Both the position numbers and the translations under genes were made by a program. Below are positions 48,132 to 56,538 of a stretch of 64,000 bases of DNA, one piece after another. The notes under the pieces are model-generated. The model had not been told where the DNA came from. It ran no database searches and saw only the letters and a program-made list of their open reading frames with translations. Within the stretch, counting starts at the first letter, position 1. Each line of letters begins with the position of its first letter. This DNA is from Actinomadura sp. WMMA1423 (GTDB lineage: Bacteria; Actinomycetota; Actinomycetes; Streptosporangiales; Streptosporangiaceae): NCBI RefSeq assembly GCF_006547145.1, contig NZ_CP041244.1, positions 7,068,001 through 7,132,000 of the forward strand, read 5' to 3'.

Positions 48132-48968
48132 TCACCTCGAGGGTTGTTCACGCTCGAGGTAGACCGCCCAGCAGAGGAGGGCGGTGATGACCGCCACACC
48201 AATGGCTGTGGGCAGCGATATCGGCTGGCCCAAACGGTCTGCCGATAACGCCATGACCGTCGGCGGCGCGCAGAGCGCCACCCCGAACTGCTGTGCCGAC
48301 AGGAGGCGCGTGGCGAGAATGCTGCACGCCAGCGGCACAACAAATCCCGTGGCCGCCGCCTCGACGACGACGACCGGAGAGGCCCCGGCACTGTTCCCCA
48401 AGAGGGCGAGTACGGCGCCCCCGAGAGCGAAGGCCACCGCCAAGGGGAGCGCCGGGTTGGCGTCCCGGCGTTCGCAGTAGGCGATGAACGCCCACAGGGC
48501 CGGCTGGTACACGGCGTTCGCCGCGACCACCCACACCAGTGCCTCCGGCCCGGTGGTGGTGAACACCACCGCGCCGGCCACGATCGCAGTCAGGATGTTC
48601 ACTGGAATCGTGACTGCTCGGCCGGTGAACAGCGCGAGGACCGCGAGGACCAGCGTGGCCGCCGTCGCGTTCCCGATCACGGTCTGGCCCGTGCCCGCCT
48701 GGGACAGGGCCAGAGTGAACAGGGTCAGCGCCAGTGCCAGCCCGCCTGTGGCGAGCCACACGCCGCCGCCCAGCGCCACCGCGTGTCGGCGCCCTGCCGG
48801 GTGCATCAGCACGCAGGCCACGAAGACCGCGATGGCGATCGCCGCGGCGGCCGCCGCGATCGGTGCTACTTCTGGATGCTGTCCCAGGATCCAGAAGTAG
48901 ACGGCCAGGGCCGTCGGGCTGACAAGCATCAGCCCATAGCCCGCGCCTAACTTCACGCCTGATTTCAT
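48132..48968 (-). CDS. Multi-pass membrane protein (EamA/DMT-like)
   Basis: A 278-residue integral membrane protein with about eight to nine hydrophobic helices separated by very short loops (for example near 10-28, 35-55, 65-88, 98-118, 122-140, 145-165, 178-195, 205-225 and 255-272). No soluble domain is visible. The two-halves layout and length resemble DMT/EamA exporters, but I see no clear family motif. GGAGGG sits just before ATG 48968. It is a single gene with its own 3' terminator; substrate unknown. Confidence 0.6.
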   Translation of the reverse strand: MKSGVKLGAGYGLMLVSPTALAVYFWILGQHPEVAPIAAAAAAIAIAVFVACVLMHPAGRRHAVALGGGVWLATGGLALALTLFTLALSQAGTGQTVIGNATAATLVLAVLALFTGRAVTIPVNILTAIVAGAVVFTTTGPEALVWVVAANAVYQPALWAFIAYCERRDANPALPLAVAFALGGAVLALLGNSAGASPVVVVEAAATGFVVPLACSILATRLLSAQQFGVALCAPPTVMALSADRLGQPISLPTAIGVAVITALLCWAVYLEREQPSR

Positions 48969-49081
48969 TTGCCCTCCTTCCCGGCCTCGGACTGAGTCCG
49001 AGGACGGCTTTTCGTTGTCGCGCGTCCGGATCGGACGGCGGGAGCTGGGAAGGCTCCATCAGTGACCGTCATCACAAAGGG

Positions 49082-49102
49082 GAAATCGGCCAGGCCGATT
49101 TC
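49082..49102. promoter_or_regulatory. 21-bp perfect inverted repeat
   Basis: GAAATCGGCC-A-GGCCGATTTC is a perfect palindrome with a one-base centre, about 115 bases upstream of the membrane-protein gene start at 48968. It is a candidate operator. Confidence 0.5.
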
Positions 49103-49194
49103 ATATGTGTTGCGTCACATTTGTGTCGGGTCGGTTGCGCGGCGCTGAACGTGCCTGCCGGCGGCCCGGTCTCAGGGGATGAATGCTCGGAACG

Positions 49195-49240
49195 CCGATG
49201 GCCGGGATGCCGCCCGCGCCGACGGCATCCCGGCCATCGG
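49195..49240. terminator. Terminator of the dipeptide ABC operon
   Basis: CCGATGGCCGGGATGCCG (49195-49212) pairs perfectly with CGGCATCCCGGCCATCGG (49223-49240) across a 10-base loop, 44 bases past the minus-strand stop of the last ABC gene. Confidence 0.8.
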
Positions 49241-49283
49241 CCGGTGGAACCCGGGACTCGCCTGTCCGACGAGCCCCGGGGGT

Positions 49284-50309
49284 TCAGGCGGGTTCGGCGT
49301 GGGTCGGTACGGGGTCGTCGGTTCTGATGCACCAGGCGGTGTGGTCCGCGGAGAACGTCACCGGTTCGAACGGGGTGGCACACGCGTCCACCGCGATGGG
49401 GCAGCGGGTGCGGAAGACGCAGCCGGAGGGGGGAGCGAGCGGGCTCGGCGGATCCCCGCTCAGCAGGATCCGCTCGCGGTCGCGCTCGACGGTCGGGTCG
49501 GCGTCGGGGATCGCGGACATGAGCGCCCGCGTGTACGGGTGGGCGGGCCGCGCGTAGAGCTCCTCCCTGCCGCCGACCTCCATGAGCCGCCCGAGGTACA
49601 TCACCACGACGCGGTGGCTCATGTGCTCGACCGCGGCGAGGTCGTGGGAGATGAACAGGTAGGTGAGGCCGAGCTCGTCCTGCAGCCGCCGCAGCAGGTT
49701 CATGATCTGGGCCTGGACCGACACGTCCAGCGAGGCCGTGGACTCGTCGAGGACGATCAGGTCGGGCTCTGCCGCCAGCGCGCGGGCGATGCTCACCCGC
49801 TGCCGCTGGCCGCCGGACAGCTCGTGCGGACGCCGCGCCGCGATGCCGCCGGCGAGCCCGACGAGGTCGAGGAGTTCGGCGACCCTTTTGCCGCGGGCCG
49901 CGCGGCCGGAGTGCATCCGGTGCACGTCCATCGGCTCGCGGACCGTCGCACCGATGGTCCGCCTCGGGTCGAGCGAGGCGTACGGGTCCTGGAAGACCAT
50001 GGCGACGCGCCGCCGCAGCTCGCGCGCCGCGGCGCCGCGCGCGGCGAGCACGTCCTCGCCGGCGAGGCGCACCGTGCCGGACGTGGGCCGGACCAGGCCG
50101 GTCAGCGCGTTGCCGATCGTGGACTTGCCCGACCCCGACTCGCCGACCAGCCCGAGCGTGCGGCCGCGTTCGATGTCGAAGGAGACGTCCTCGACGGCGT
50201 GGACCTGCATCCGGTGGCGGCCCTCGCGCGGCCCGGGGAACCGCACGCGAAGCCCCCGCACCTCCAGCAGCGGCTCCGGCCGCGCCGTCACGTCCGCGTC
50301 GGTCTTCAT
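49284..50309 (-). CDS. Oligo/dipeptide ABC transporter ATPase (OppF/DppF type)
   Basis: A 341-residue ABC ATPase. It has Walker A in GLVGESGSGKSTIGN, the signature LSGGQRQRVSIARALA, Walker B in DLIVLDESTASLD and the switch His in LFISHDLAAVEH. The C-terminal oligopeptide-transporter domain includes CVFRTRCPIAVDACA, a cysteine pattern found in many Opp/Dpp ATPases. Its start overlaps the stop of the partner ATPase (ATGA). It is the last gene of a five-gene importer operon read from 54589 to 49284 and ends at a strong terminator. Confidence 0.92.
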   Translation of the reverse strand: MKTDADVTARPEPLLEVRGLRVRFPGPREGRHRMQVHAVEDVSFDIERGRTLGLVGESGSGKSTIGNALTGLVRPTSGTVRLAGEDVLAARGAAARELRRRVAMVFQDPYASLDPRRTIGATVREPMDVHRMHSGRAARGKRVAELLDLVGLAGGIAARRPHELSGGQRQRVSIARALAAEPDLIVLDESTASLDVSVQAQIMNLLRRLQDELGLTYLFISHDLAAVEHMSHRVVVMYLGRLMEVGGREELYARPAHPYTRALMSAIPDADPTVERDRERILLSGDPPSPLAPPSGCVFRTRCPIAVDACATPFEPVTFSADHTAWCIRTDDPVPTHAEPA

Positions 50310-51277
50310 GGGGTCTCCAGGCAGAAGGTGCGGGCGCGGTGTCCGGGACGGACCTCGGCGAGCGGCGGGACCTCGGTCGCGCAGCGCGGGTCGGCCCTCT
50401 TCGGGCAGCGGTCGTGGAAGACGCAGCCGGGCGGCACGGCCCGCGGGTCGGGCGGCGATCCGGGGATCGCGACGAGCCGGTCGCGGACCTCGCCGAGGAC
50501 GGGACGCGCGCCGAGGAGCCCGACGGTGTAGGGGTGCGTGGGCGAGCGGTGCAGCGCCTCGGTCGAGGCGTGCTCGACCACCTGCCCCCCGTACATCACC
50601 GCGACCTCGTCGGCGAGGCCGCCGACCACGCCGAGGTCGTGGCTGATCCAGACCACGGCCATGCCGATCCGGTTCTGCAGTTCGCGGACGACCTCGAGGA
50701 TCTGGGCCTGTGTGGTGACGTCGAGCGCCGTCGTCGGCTCGTCGGCCACGAGGACCTCCGGCTCGCAGGCCAGCGCGATCGCGATCATGACGCGCTGGCG
50801 CATCCCGCCCGACATCTGGTGCGGGTAGGCGTTCAGGCGCCGGGCGGGATCGGGGATGCCGACCATCTCGAGCAGCTCGCGGGCCCGGTCGCGGGCGGCG
50901 CGCCTGGTGCGGCCGAGATGCTCCTCGATGCCCTCGGTGATCTGCCGTTCCACCGTGAGCAGCGGGTTGAGGGAGGTCATCGGGTCCTGGAAGACGAAAC
51001 CCAGCCGCCGGCCCCGGGTGCGCTCGAGTTCGCGCCGGGACAGCGCCAGCAGGTCGGTCCCGCCGAGCAGGGCCCGGCCGGTGACGGTCGCCGACGACGG
51101 GACGAGGCCGGTCGAGGCGAGCACGGACATGGACTTGCCCGAACCGGACTCCCCGACGATGCCGAGGGTCCCGCCGGCCGGGACGGCCCAGGAGACGCCC
51201 CGCACCACGCGTGCGGCGCGCGGCCCGCGGCCGAACGTGACCTCGAGGTCCCGCACCTCGAAACCGGATGCGCTCAT
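50306..51277 (-). CDS. Oligo/dipeptide ABC transporter ATPase (OppD/DppD type)
   Basis: A 323-residue ABC ATPase. It has Walker A in GIVGESGSGKSMSVLA, the Q-loop VFQDPMTSLNPLL, the signature MSGGMRQRVMIAIALA, Walker B in VLVADEPTTALD and the switch His in VWISHDLGVV. The C-terminal domain contains CVFHDRCPKRADPRC. The order and length are those of DppD. ATG 51277 gives the standard N-terminus; it lies immediately after the downstream end of the permease gene (4-base overlap). Confidence 0.92.
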   Translation of the reverse strand: MSASGFEVRDLEVTFGRGPRAARVVRGVSWAVPAGGTLGIVGESGSGKSMSVLASTGLVPSSATVTGRALLGGTDLLALSRRELERTRGRRLGFVFQDPMTSLNPLLTVERQITEGIEEHLGRTRRAARDRARELLEMVGIPDPARRLNAYPHQMSGGMRQRVMIAIALACEPEVLVADEPTTALDVTTQAQILEVVRELQNRIGMAVVWISHDLGVVGGLADEVAVMYGGQVVEHASTEALHRSPTHPYTVGLLGARPVLGEVRDRLVAIPGSPPDPRAVPPGCVFHDRCPKRADPRCATEVPPLAEVRPGHRARTFCLETP

Positions 51278-52134
51278 CGGCCCCTCCTGGACTCGATGAC
51301 GGAACGTTGCCGGGGGTCCAGGGCGTCGCGCAGCCCGTCGCCCACCAGATTGAACGCCAGCACCGTGGCGAAGATCGCGAGCCCGGGGAAGACGCTCATC
51401 CACCACGCGTCCGTGAAGGACTTGCCGTCGAAGAGCATCCGGCCCCACGACGGCTGCGGCGGCTGGACCCCGAGCCCGAGGAACGACAGCGCGGCCTCCG
51501 ACAGCATCGCGAAGGCGAGGCTGAGCGAGGTCTGCACGATGATCGGTGCCATGACGTTGGGCAGCACGTGCGTGCGGATGATGCGCAGCGGCCGGGCCCC
51601 GATGGTGACCGCCGCCCGCACGTAGGGCTCCTCCCGGACGACGAGGCTGCTCGCGCGGGTGACCCGCGCGAAGACCGGTACGTACACCACGCCGATGGCG
51701 ATCATCGCGGTGGTCAGTCCCGGGCCGAGCACGGCGACGATCGCGATGGCCAGCAGGATGATGGGGAAGGCGAACAGCACGTCGACGAACCGCATGACGA
51801 TGGCGTCGACCCATCCGCGGAAGTAGCCGGCGGCCAGGCCGAGCGCCACTCCGGCGACCAGCGCGATACCGACGCTGATCACGCTGACCTCCGCCGACAC
51901 CCGGGCGGCCAGGATCACCCGGCTCAGCACGTCCCGTCCCAGTTCGTCGGTGCCGAACCAGTGCGCGGCGCTCGGCGGTTGCAGCCGGCTCGGCCCGACC
52001 TCGTTGGGGCCGGACGGTGCCAAGAGCGGGCCCAGCACCGCCAGGACGAACATCAGCGCGATGATGGCCAGCCCCGCCGCGGACACCGGGCGGCGCAGCA
52101 GGTGGGCCCAGGCGGAGCGCTCTCGTGTGCTCAT
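51274..52134 (-). CDS. Dipeptide ABC transporter permease (DppC type)
   Basis: A 286-residue permease with about six transmembrane helices. The N-terminal OppC-type region has GLAIIALMFVLAVLGPLLAP, then HWFGTDELGRDVLSRVI, a hallmark of OppC/DppC proteins. The EAA loop is in AAVTIGARPLRIIRTHVLPN, and SFLGLGVQPPQPSWG is also typical. It pairs with the DppB-type permease upstream, whose stop overlaps this start. Confidence 0.92.
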   Translation of the reverse strand: MSTRERSAWAHLLRRPVSAAGLAIIALMFVLAVLGPLLAPSGPNEVGPSRLQPPSAAHWFGTDELGRDVLSRVILAARVSAEVSVISVGIALVAGVALGLAAGYFRGWVDAIVMRFVDVLFAFPIILLAIAIVAVLGPGLTTAMIAIGVVYVPVFARVTRASSLVVREEPYVRAAVTIGARPLRIIRTHVLPNVMAPIIVQTSLSLAFAMLSEAALSFLGLGVQPPQPSWGRMLFDGKSFTDAWWMSVFPGLAIFATVLAFNLVGDGLRDALDPRQRSVIESRRGR

Positions 52135-53075
52135 CGGACGGAGATCCTCGGGTCGATCAGGCCGTACAGGACGTCCACCACGAAGCTCACCAGCAGGAAC
52201 ATGGACGCCACCAGCAGCACCGCCCCCTGGACCACCGGATAGTCGCGGGCCTCGACGGCGTCGAAGGTGAGGCGGCCGAGGCCGGGCCAGGCGAACACGA
52301 CCTCGACGACGATGATCCCTCCCAGCAGGACCGCGGCCTGGATTCCGATCACGGTGATGACGGGCACCATCGCGTTGCGCACCACGTGCCGGACGAGCAC
52401 GATCCGGCGCCGCAGGCCCTTGGCCCGCGCGGTGCGCACGTGGTCGGAGCCGAGCGACTCCAGCACCGCGCTGCGGACGAACCGGGTGATGATCGCACCG
52501 GAGACCAGCCCGACCGCGGTCGCCGGCATGGCCACCCGGCTCAGCCAGCCGACCGGGTCCTCGGTGACCGCCACGTAGCCCGACGGCGGCAGCCATCCGA
52601 GGGTGCTGGAGAACAGGAGGATGAGCAGGATGCCGAGCCAGAAGTCCGGGACCGACACCCCGAACTGGCTCACCACGCGGACCACGGTGTCGACCGCGCC
52701 GCCCTGCCGTGTCGCCGCGAAGACGCCGAGCGGGAACGCGATCAGCAGTGCGATGACCAGCGCGGCGGCCGCCAGCGACAGGGTCGCGGGGAGCCGTTCC
52801 AGCAGCACCGTGGTCACCGGGTCACCGGACCTGAAGCTCACTCCCAGGTTGCCGGTGACCGCGTTGCCCACGTAGTGCAGGTACTGGCTGGGCAGGGACC
52901 GGTCGAGCCCCGAGGCCTCGCGGAGCGCCTGGTATGACTCCGGCGTGTACCTGGTGCCCAGGGCGACCCTTACCGGGTCGCCGGGCACCAGGTGCACGAG
53001 GGTGAACACCGCCACGGTCACGCCCATCAGGACGACCGCCGCGTGGCCCGCCCGCATCAGGGTGAAGCGGAGCAT
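52131..53075 (-). CDS. Dipeptide ABC transporter permease (DppB type)
   Basis: A 314-residue permease with about six transmembrane helices. The N-terminal TLVHLVPGDPVRVALG and GLDRSLPSQYLHYV are classic for OppB/DppB. The EAA loop is in RTARAKGLRRRIVLVRHVVRN, and the end has VEVVFAWPGLGRL and VDVLYGLIDPRI. The ATG at 53075 shares one base with the stop of the binding-protein gene (TGATG), so all five genes are coupled. Confidence 0.92.
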   Translation of the reverse strand: MLRFTLMRAGHAAVVLMGVTVAVFTLVHLVPGDPVRVALGTRYTPESYQALREASGLDRSLPSQYLHYVGNAVTGNLGVSFRSGDPVTTVLLERLPATLSLAAAALVIALLIAFPLGVFAATRQGGAVDTVVRVVSQFGVSVPDFWLGILLILLFSSTLGWLPPSGYVAVTEDPVGWLSRVAMPATAVGLVSGAIITRFVRSAVLESLGSDHVRTARAKGLRRRIVLVRHVVRNAMVPVITVIGIQAAVLLGGIIVVEVVFAWPGLGRLTFDAVEARDYPVVQGAVLLVASMFLLVSFVVDVLYGLIDPRISVR

Positions 53076-54589
53076 CAGCCGCCCAGCTTCGCGCCGCGGA
53101 ACCGGATCGCGCCGTCGCTGCGGGCCGTGTAGCCCTTGAGCCGCGGGCTCCACGCCTGGATGACGTTGGGGTTGTACAGGTAGATGTAGCTCGCGTCGTC
53201 GGCGATCATGCGTGCCGCGTCCGCGTAGTTCTGCTTGCGCTTGGCCTCGTCGGTCTCCACCCGCCCGGCGTCGAGCAGCGAGTCGACCTTCTTGTTCGAG
53301 TACTTCTGGAAGTTGAACTTGCCCCCGGTGCGGTGCTGGGCGTAGTAGAAGTCGTCCGGGTCGAGGTTTCCGAGCCAGCCGAGCATGAGCAGGTCGTACT
53401 TGCCCTTGCCCTGCTCGTCCAGCCAGGTGGCCCAGTCGACCTGCCTGGGCTTGACCGTGACGCCGATCTTCGCGAGCTGCGCGGCGATCAGCTGGCCCGC
53501 GGTGATGGTCTCCGGGTACTGCTTGGTGACCAGCATGTCGATCTTCAGGTCGCGCACGCCCGCCTCGGCGAGCAGCCTGGTCGCGCGGGCCGTGTCGTGG
53601 GAGTAGCCGGTGTACTCGGTGTACCAGGGGTTGGTCTTCGGGATCGCGAGCTGGTTCACCGTCGCGTTGCCGTACATCGTGGTCTGCGCGATCGCCTCGC
53701 GGTCGATCGCGTACGCGAGCGCCTGGCGGACCCGGGCGTCGTCGAACGGCTTGCGCGCCTCATTGGGCGACAGGTACCAGTAGTCGTTGCTCACCAGCGA
53801 CTTGAGCGCGACGTCCTTGTTCCGGGACAGCTGCTCGACCTGCTGCGGCGGCACGTTGCTGGTCCAGTCGACCTCGCCGGCCTTGAGGTCCTCCATGGCG
53901 GTGGTGGGCTCGGGCACGAAACGGAACGTCACCGCGGGGATCTGCGGCTTGCCTCCCCACCAGCCGTTGTTGGCGGTGAGCCGGATGGAGTCGCCGGACT
54001 TGTAGGAGGCCACGGAGAAGGGGCCGGTGCCGAGGGGGCGCTTGGCGATCTCACCGCTCTCGACGTTCCGCTTGTTGACGATCGCCAGCCCCTTGTACCC
54101 GCCGATGTTGGTGAGCAGGTTGGGCATCGGCTTGTCGAGCTTGATCACGACCGTGGAGTCGTCCGGGGCGGTGATGTCCTCGACGCCCGCGAAGCGGTAG
54201 GCCGAGCTGAGCTCCTTGTCGATGATGCGCTTGTAGGAGTAGACGACGTCGCTCGCGGCGAACTTCGACCCGTCCTGCCAGGTGACGCCCTTGCGCAGGG
54301 TGAACGTCCAGGTTTTCTGGTCCGCGCTGGTCTTCCAGCTCTCCGCCAGCGCCGGCTTCATCTTCAGGTCCTGGTCCGGCTCGACGAGCGTGTCGAAGAC
54401 GTTCTCCAGCACCTGGAAGGAGAAGTACGACGACGTCTTGTGCGGGTCGAGCTGGTCGGGCTCGCCGCCGATCGCGGCCACGACGCCCGAGCCCCCCTTG
54501 CCGCCGGTGTCGACTCCCTTGCCCGCGGAACACGCGGCGAGCAGGCCTACCGCGATCACCGTCCCGATCAGTCGGTTGGCTCGTCTCAT
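53075..54589 (-). CDS. Peptide-binding lipoprotein of the ABC transporter (SBP_bac_5)
   Basis: A 504-residue extracellular binding protein. The lipobox is LLAACS, with Cys20 as the lipidated residue, followed by a Gly/Lys-rich linker. The mature part is a family 5 solute-binding protein: GGEPDQLDPHKTSS, FTLRKGVTWQDGSKF, GTGPFSVASYK, DARVRQALAYAIDRE and a long C-terminal lobe. The substrate may be di- or oligopeptides, judged from the transporter class and the peptidase-like neighbours. ATG 54589 follows AAGGACCC. It is the first gene of the operon. Confidence 0.92.
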   Translation of the reverse strand: MRRANRLIGTVIAVGLLAACSAGKGVDTGGKGGSGVVAAIGGEPDQLDPHKTSSYFSFQVLENVFDTLVEPDQDLKMKPALAESWKTSADQKTWTFTLRKGVTWQDGSKFAASDVVYSYKRIIDKELSSAYRFAGVEDITAPDDSTVVIKLDKPMPNLLTNIGGYKGLAIVNKRNVESGEIAKRPLGTGPFSVASYKSGDSIRLTANNGWWGGKPQIPAVTFRFVPEPTTAMEDLKAGEVDWTSNVPPQQVEQLSRNKDVALKSLVSNDYWYLSPNEARKPFDDARVRQALAYAIDREAIAQTTMYGNATVNQLAIPKTNPWYTEYTGYSHDTARATRLLAEAGVRDLKIDMLVTKQYPETITAGQLIAAQLAKIGVTVKPRQVDWATWLDEQGKGKYDLLMLGWLGNLDPDDFYYAQHRTGGKFNFQKYSNKKVDSLLDAGRVETDEAKRKQNYADAARMIADDASYIYLYNPNVIQAWSPRLKGYTARSDGAIRFRGAKLGG

Positions 54590-54636
54590 GGTGGGTCCTT
54601 CCTCGGCTCCGGAGAGTTGCCCCGCTAACCACTTGC

Positions 54637-54649
54637 CATCATTATGATG
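54637..54649. promoter_or_regulatory. Palindrome in the divergent transporter/DUF1028 promoter
   Basis: CATCAT-T-ATGATG is a perfect 13-bp palindrome, 48 bases upstream of the binding-protein gene. A nearby GTCATTATC (54657-54665) is also A+T-rich. The adjacent XRE-cupin regulator (55606) is a candidate binder. Confidence 0.5.
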
Positions 54650-54776
54650 AAGGCTCGTCATTATCTCGAAGCTTGAACGGAGGCTAGAGAGCCTCGGCGC
54701 CCGGGTCAAGGGAGATCCCGGATTCTGTTACACATCGTTCACACCACCGGCGTGCAGGGCGAACGCGGAGGAAGCA

Positions 54777-55625
54777 GTGACCTACTCACTTGTGGCACGC
54801 GACGAGGACGGGACCTTCGGCGTGGTCACCGCGTCCAGGTCCCTCGCGGTGGGAGCCACAGTGCCGGCCGTGGCCCCCGGCGCCGGCGCGCTGGTGACCC
54901 AGGCCTACACCAACACCACGTTCGCCGCACGCGGGGTCGATCTGCTGCGCCGCGGGCTCGGCGCGGCCGAGATCCTCGATCTCCTCCTGCGCTCCGACCC
55001 GGAGGGCTCCCGGCGCCAGGTGGCGGTCCTCGGACTGGACGGCGAGGCCGCGGCGTGGACCGGGCCGGACTGCACGCCACCGGCGGGCCACCTCCTCGGG
55101 CCCGGTTGCGTCGCCGCCGGCAACTGCCTCGGCGGGGCGCCGGTCCTCGGCGCGCTGCGCGACACCTTCATGGCCTCGACCGGCACCCTGGCCCACCGCC
55201 TCGCCCTCGCGCTCACCGCCGGTCAGGAGGCCGGCGGCGACGGCCGCGGCAGGCAGAGCTCCGCACTGGTCGTCCGCGGCCCGGGCGACGACGGCGGCCT
55301 CCGCAACGCCGGCCGGGTCGACCTGAGGGTGGACGACCACGCCGACCCCGTCGGCGAGCTGTGCCGGCTGCTGGAACTGCGTCATGCCGACGTGGAAGGA
55401 CCGGATCGCGCGACGGCGCTCCGGCTGACCGGCGACATCGCGCGCGAGGTCGACACCTGGCTGGCGGCCACGGGACGGGGCGGGGGAGAGCGACTCGAGA
55501 AGCGCCTCTCGGACTGGGCCCGCGACGAGAACCTCGAGCACCGGCTGCTCCACGGCCGCATCGACCTCACCCTGCTGGAGCGGCTGAGAAGCCGCGGCCG
55601 CTCGGTCAGAAGGTCAGAGGGGTGA
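54777..55625 (+). CDS. DUF1028 protein (Ntn-hydrolase-like)
   Basis: A 282-residue DUF1028 protein. It has TYSLVARDEDGTFGVVTASRSLAVGA, cut here as its parts SLVARDEDGTFGV and ASRSLAVGA, followed by AGALVTQAYTN, LGPGCVAAGNCLGG and GDGRGRQSSALVV. The family resembles Ntn hydrolases and is often found beside peptide transporters and peptidases, which is the case here. The start is GTG 54777 with GGAGGAAGCA upstream. It is divergent from the ABC operon and its end overlaps the convergent regulator gene by 20 bases. The reaction is unknown. Confidence 0.85.
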   Translation: MTYSLVARDEDGTFGVVTASRSLAVGATVPAVAPGAGALVTQAYTNTTFAARGVDLLRRGLGAAEILDLLLRSDPEGSRRQVAVLGLDGEAAAWTGPDCTPPAGHLLGPGCVAAGNCLGGAPVLGALRDTFMASTGTLAHRLALALTAGQEAGGDGRGRQSSALVVRGPGDDGGLRNAGRVDLRVDDHADPVGELCRLLELRHADVEGPDRATALRLTGDIAREVDTWLAATGRGGGERLEKRLSDWARDENLEHRLLHGRIDLTLLERLRSRGRSVRRSEG

Positions 55626-56256
55626 CCGCTCCGAGCACCACCGTGGTCTCCTGCCCGGGATTGGACCACCAGTGGGCGACGGTGCAGTCGTAGGTGATCG
55701 CGTCGCCGGGGGAGAGCTCGGTGACCGTCTGGCCGACGTTCACCCGCAGGAGCCCGGACAGCACGACGACGCACTCCTGTCCCAGGTGGCGGTAGAAGCG
55801 CCCCTCGTTGCTGAAACCGGGCGGGACCTCGCTGCGGATCACCTGCAGCCGCCCCCCGGAGGGGGTGAGGAGTTCGCGGAGCACCTCCGCCTCGTGGGGA
55901 TCCTCGCTCGACGAGGGCAGCCGCAGCCGCTGGCCGGCGCGGACGACGAGGTGACCGGGGGGTGTGGTCTGCTGGAGGAGCCGCGCGAGCGGTAGTCCGA
56001 GCGCTCCCGCGAGGCGCTGCAGCGTCTGCAGGGACGGGTTCCCCTGGCCGCGCTCCAGCTGGCTCACCGCGCCGGTGCTCACGCCCGCGCGTGCGGCCAG
56101 CGCTTCGACGGTCAGCCCGAGCAGCCGCCGCGTCGACCGCACCGTCTCGCCGAGGGCGAGCGGGAGATCCGGGTCGAGTGCGTCACCGGGGACGGGGGAG
56201 CGCTCGGCGGGCCGGTCGCCGGAGTCCCGCGTCCGCCCGGCGGGTGGTCGTGTCAT
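55606..56256 (-). CDS. XRE regulator with cupin domain
   Basis: A 216-residue regulator. The N-terminal XRE helix-turn-helix spans about 35-90 (LGLTVEALAARAGVSTGAVS, LERGQGNPSLQTLQRLAGAL) and the C-terminal cupin_2 domain about 135-212 (GRFYRHLGQECVVVLSGLLRV, LSPGDAITYDCTVAHWW). Such proteins sense small ligands through the cupin and often repress adjacent amino-acid or peptide genes (the PuuR/SutR type). Its 3' end overlaps the DUF1028 gene by 20 bases on the opposite strand. Confidence 0.88.
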   Translation of the reverse strand: MTRPPAGRTRDSGDRPAERSPVPGDALDPDLPLALGETVRSTRRLLGLTVEALAARAGVSTGAVSQLERGQGNPSLQTLQRLAGALGLPLARLLQQTTPPGHLVVRAGQRLRLPSSSEDPHEAEVLRELLTPSGGRLQVIRSEVPPGFSNEGRFYRHLGQECVVVLSGLLRVNVGQTVTELSPGDAITYDCTVAHWWSNPGQETTVVLGAVTPLTF

Positions 56257-56464
56257 CCGTCGTCCCTTCGGCCGGTGCCCGATCTGAACGGCGCGGGCGC
56301 GGCCCGCTGGGAAGAGCGGCGCGGCCCGCCGCAGGGCAGGGCCGAGAACGCTGCACGGACACCACCGTACTGGCTGGGGGCGATGCGGACGGTCACGCTG
56401 GAAGGGCCGGCTCCCTCGGTTGCTCCACGCCCCCGGGGCCCTCGTCCTGTCGGACCGGGGAGGC

Positions 56465-56503
56465 GCGCCGGCGCCTGCGGGAACCTCCCGCAGGCGCCGG
56501 CGC
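56465..56503. terminator. Terminator of the M19-like hydrolase gene
   Basis: GCGCCGGCGCCTGCGGGA (56465-56482) and TCCCGCAGGCGCCGGCGC (56486-56503) are perfect 18-bp arms with an ACC loop, 36 bases past the minus-strand stop at 56539. Confidence 0.8.
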
Positions 56504-56538
56504 CTCGTGAGGCGGCCCACCCAGGTTCCGCCCCGACG

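Larger units (their letters stand above)
48969..49283. other. Gap with an inverted repeat and a terminator
   Basis: A 315-bp gap between the start of the membrane-protein gene and the end of the ABC operon. It contains the inverted repeat at 49082-49102 and the stem-loop at 49195-49240. An A+T-richer patch (TTTCATATGTGTTGCGTCACATTTGTG) near 49099-49125 may be the membrane-protein promoter. No gene is visible. Confidence 0.5.
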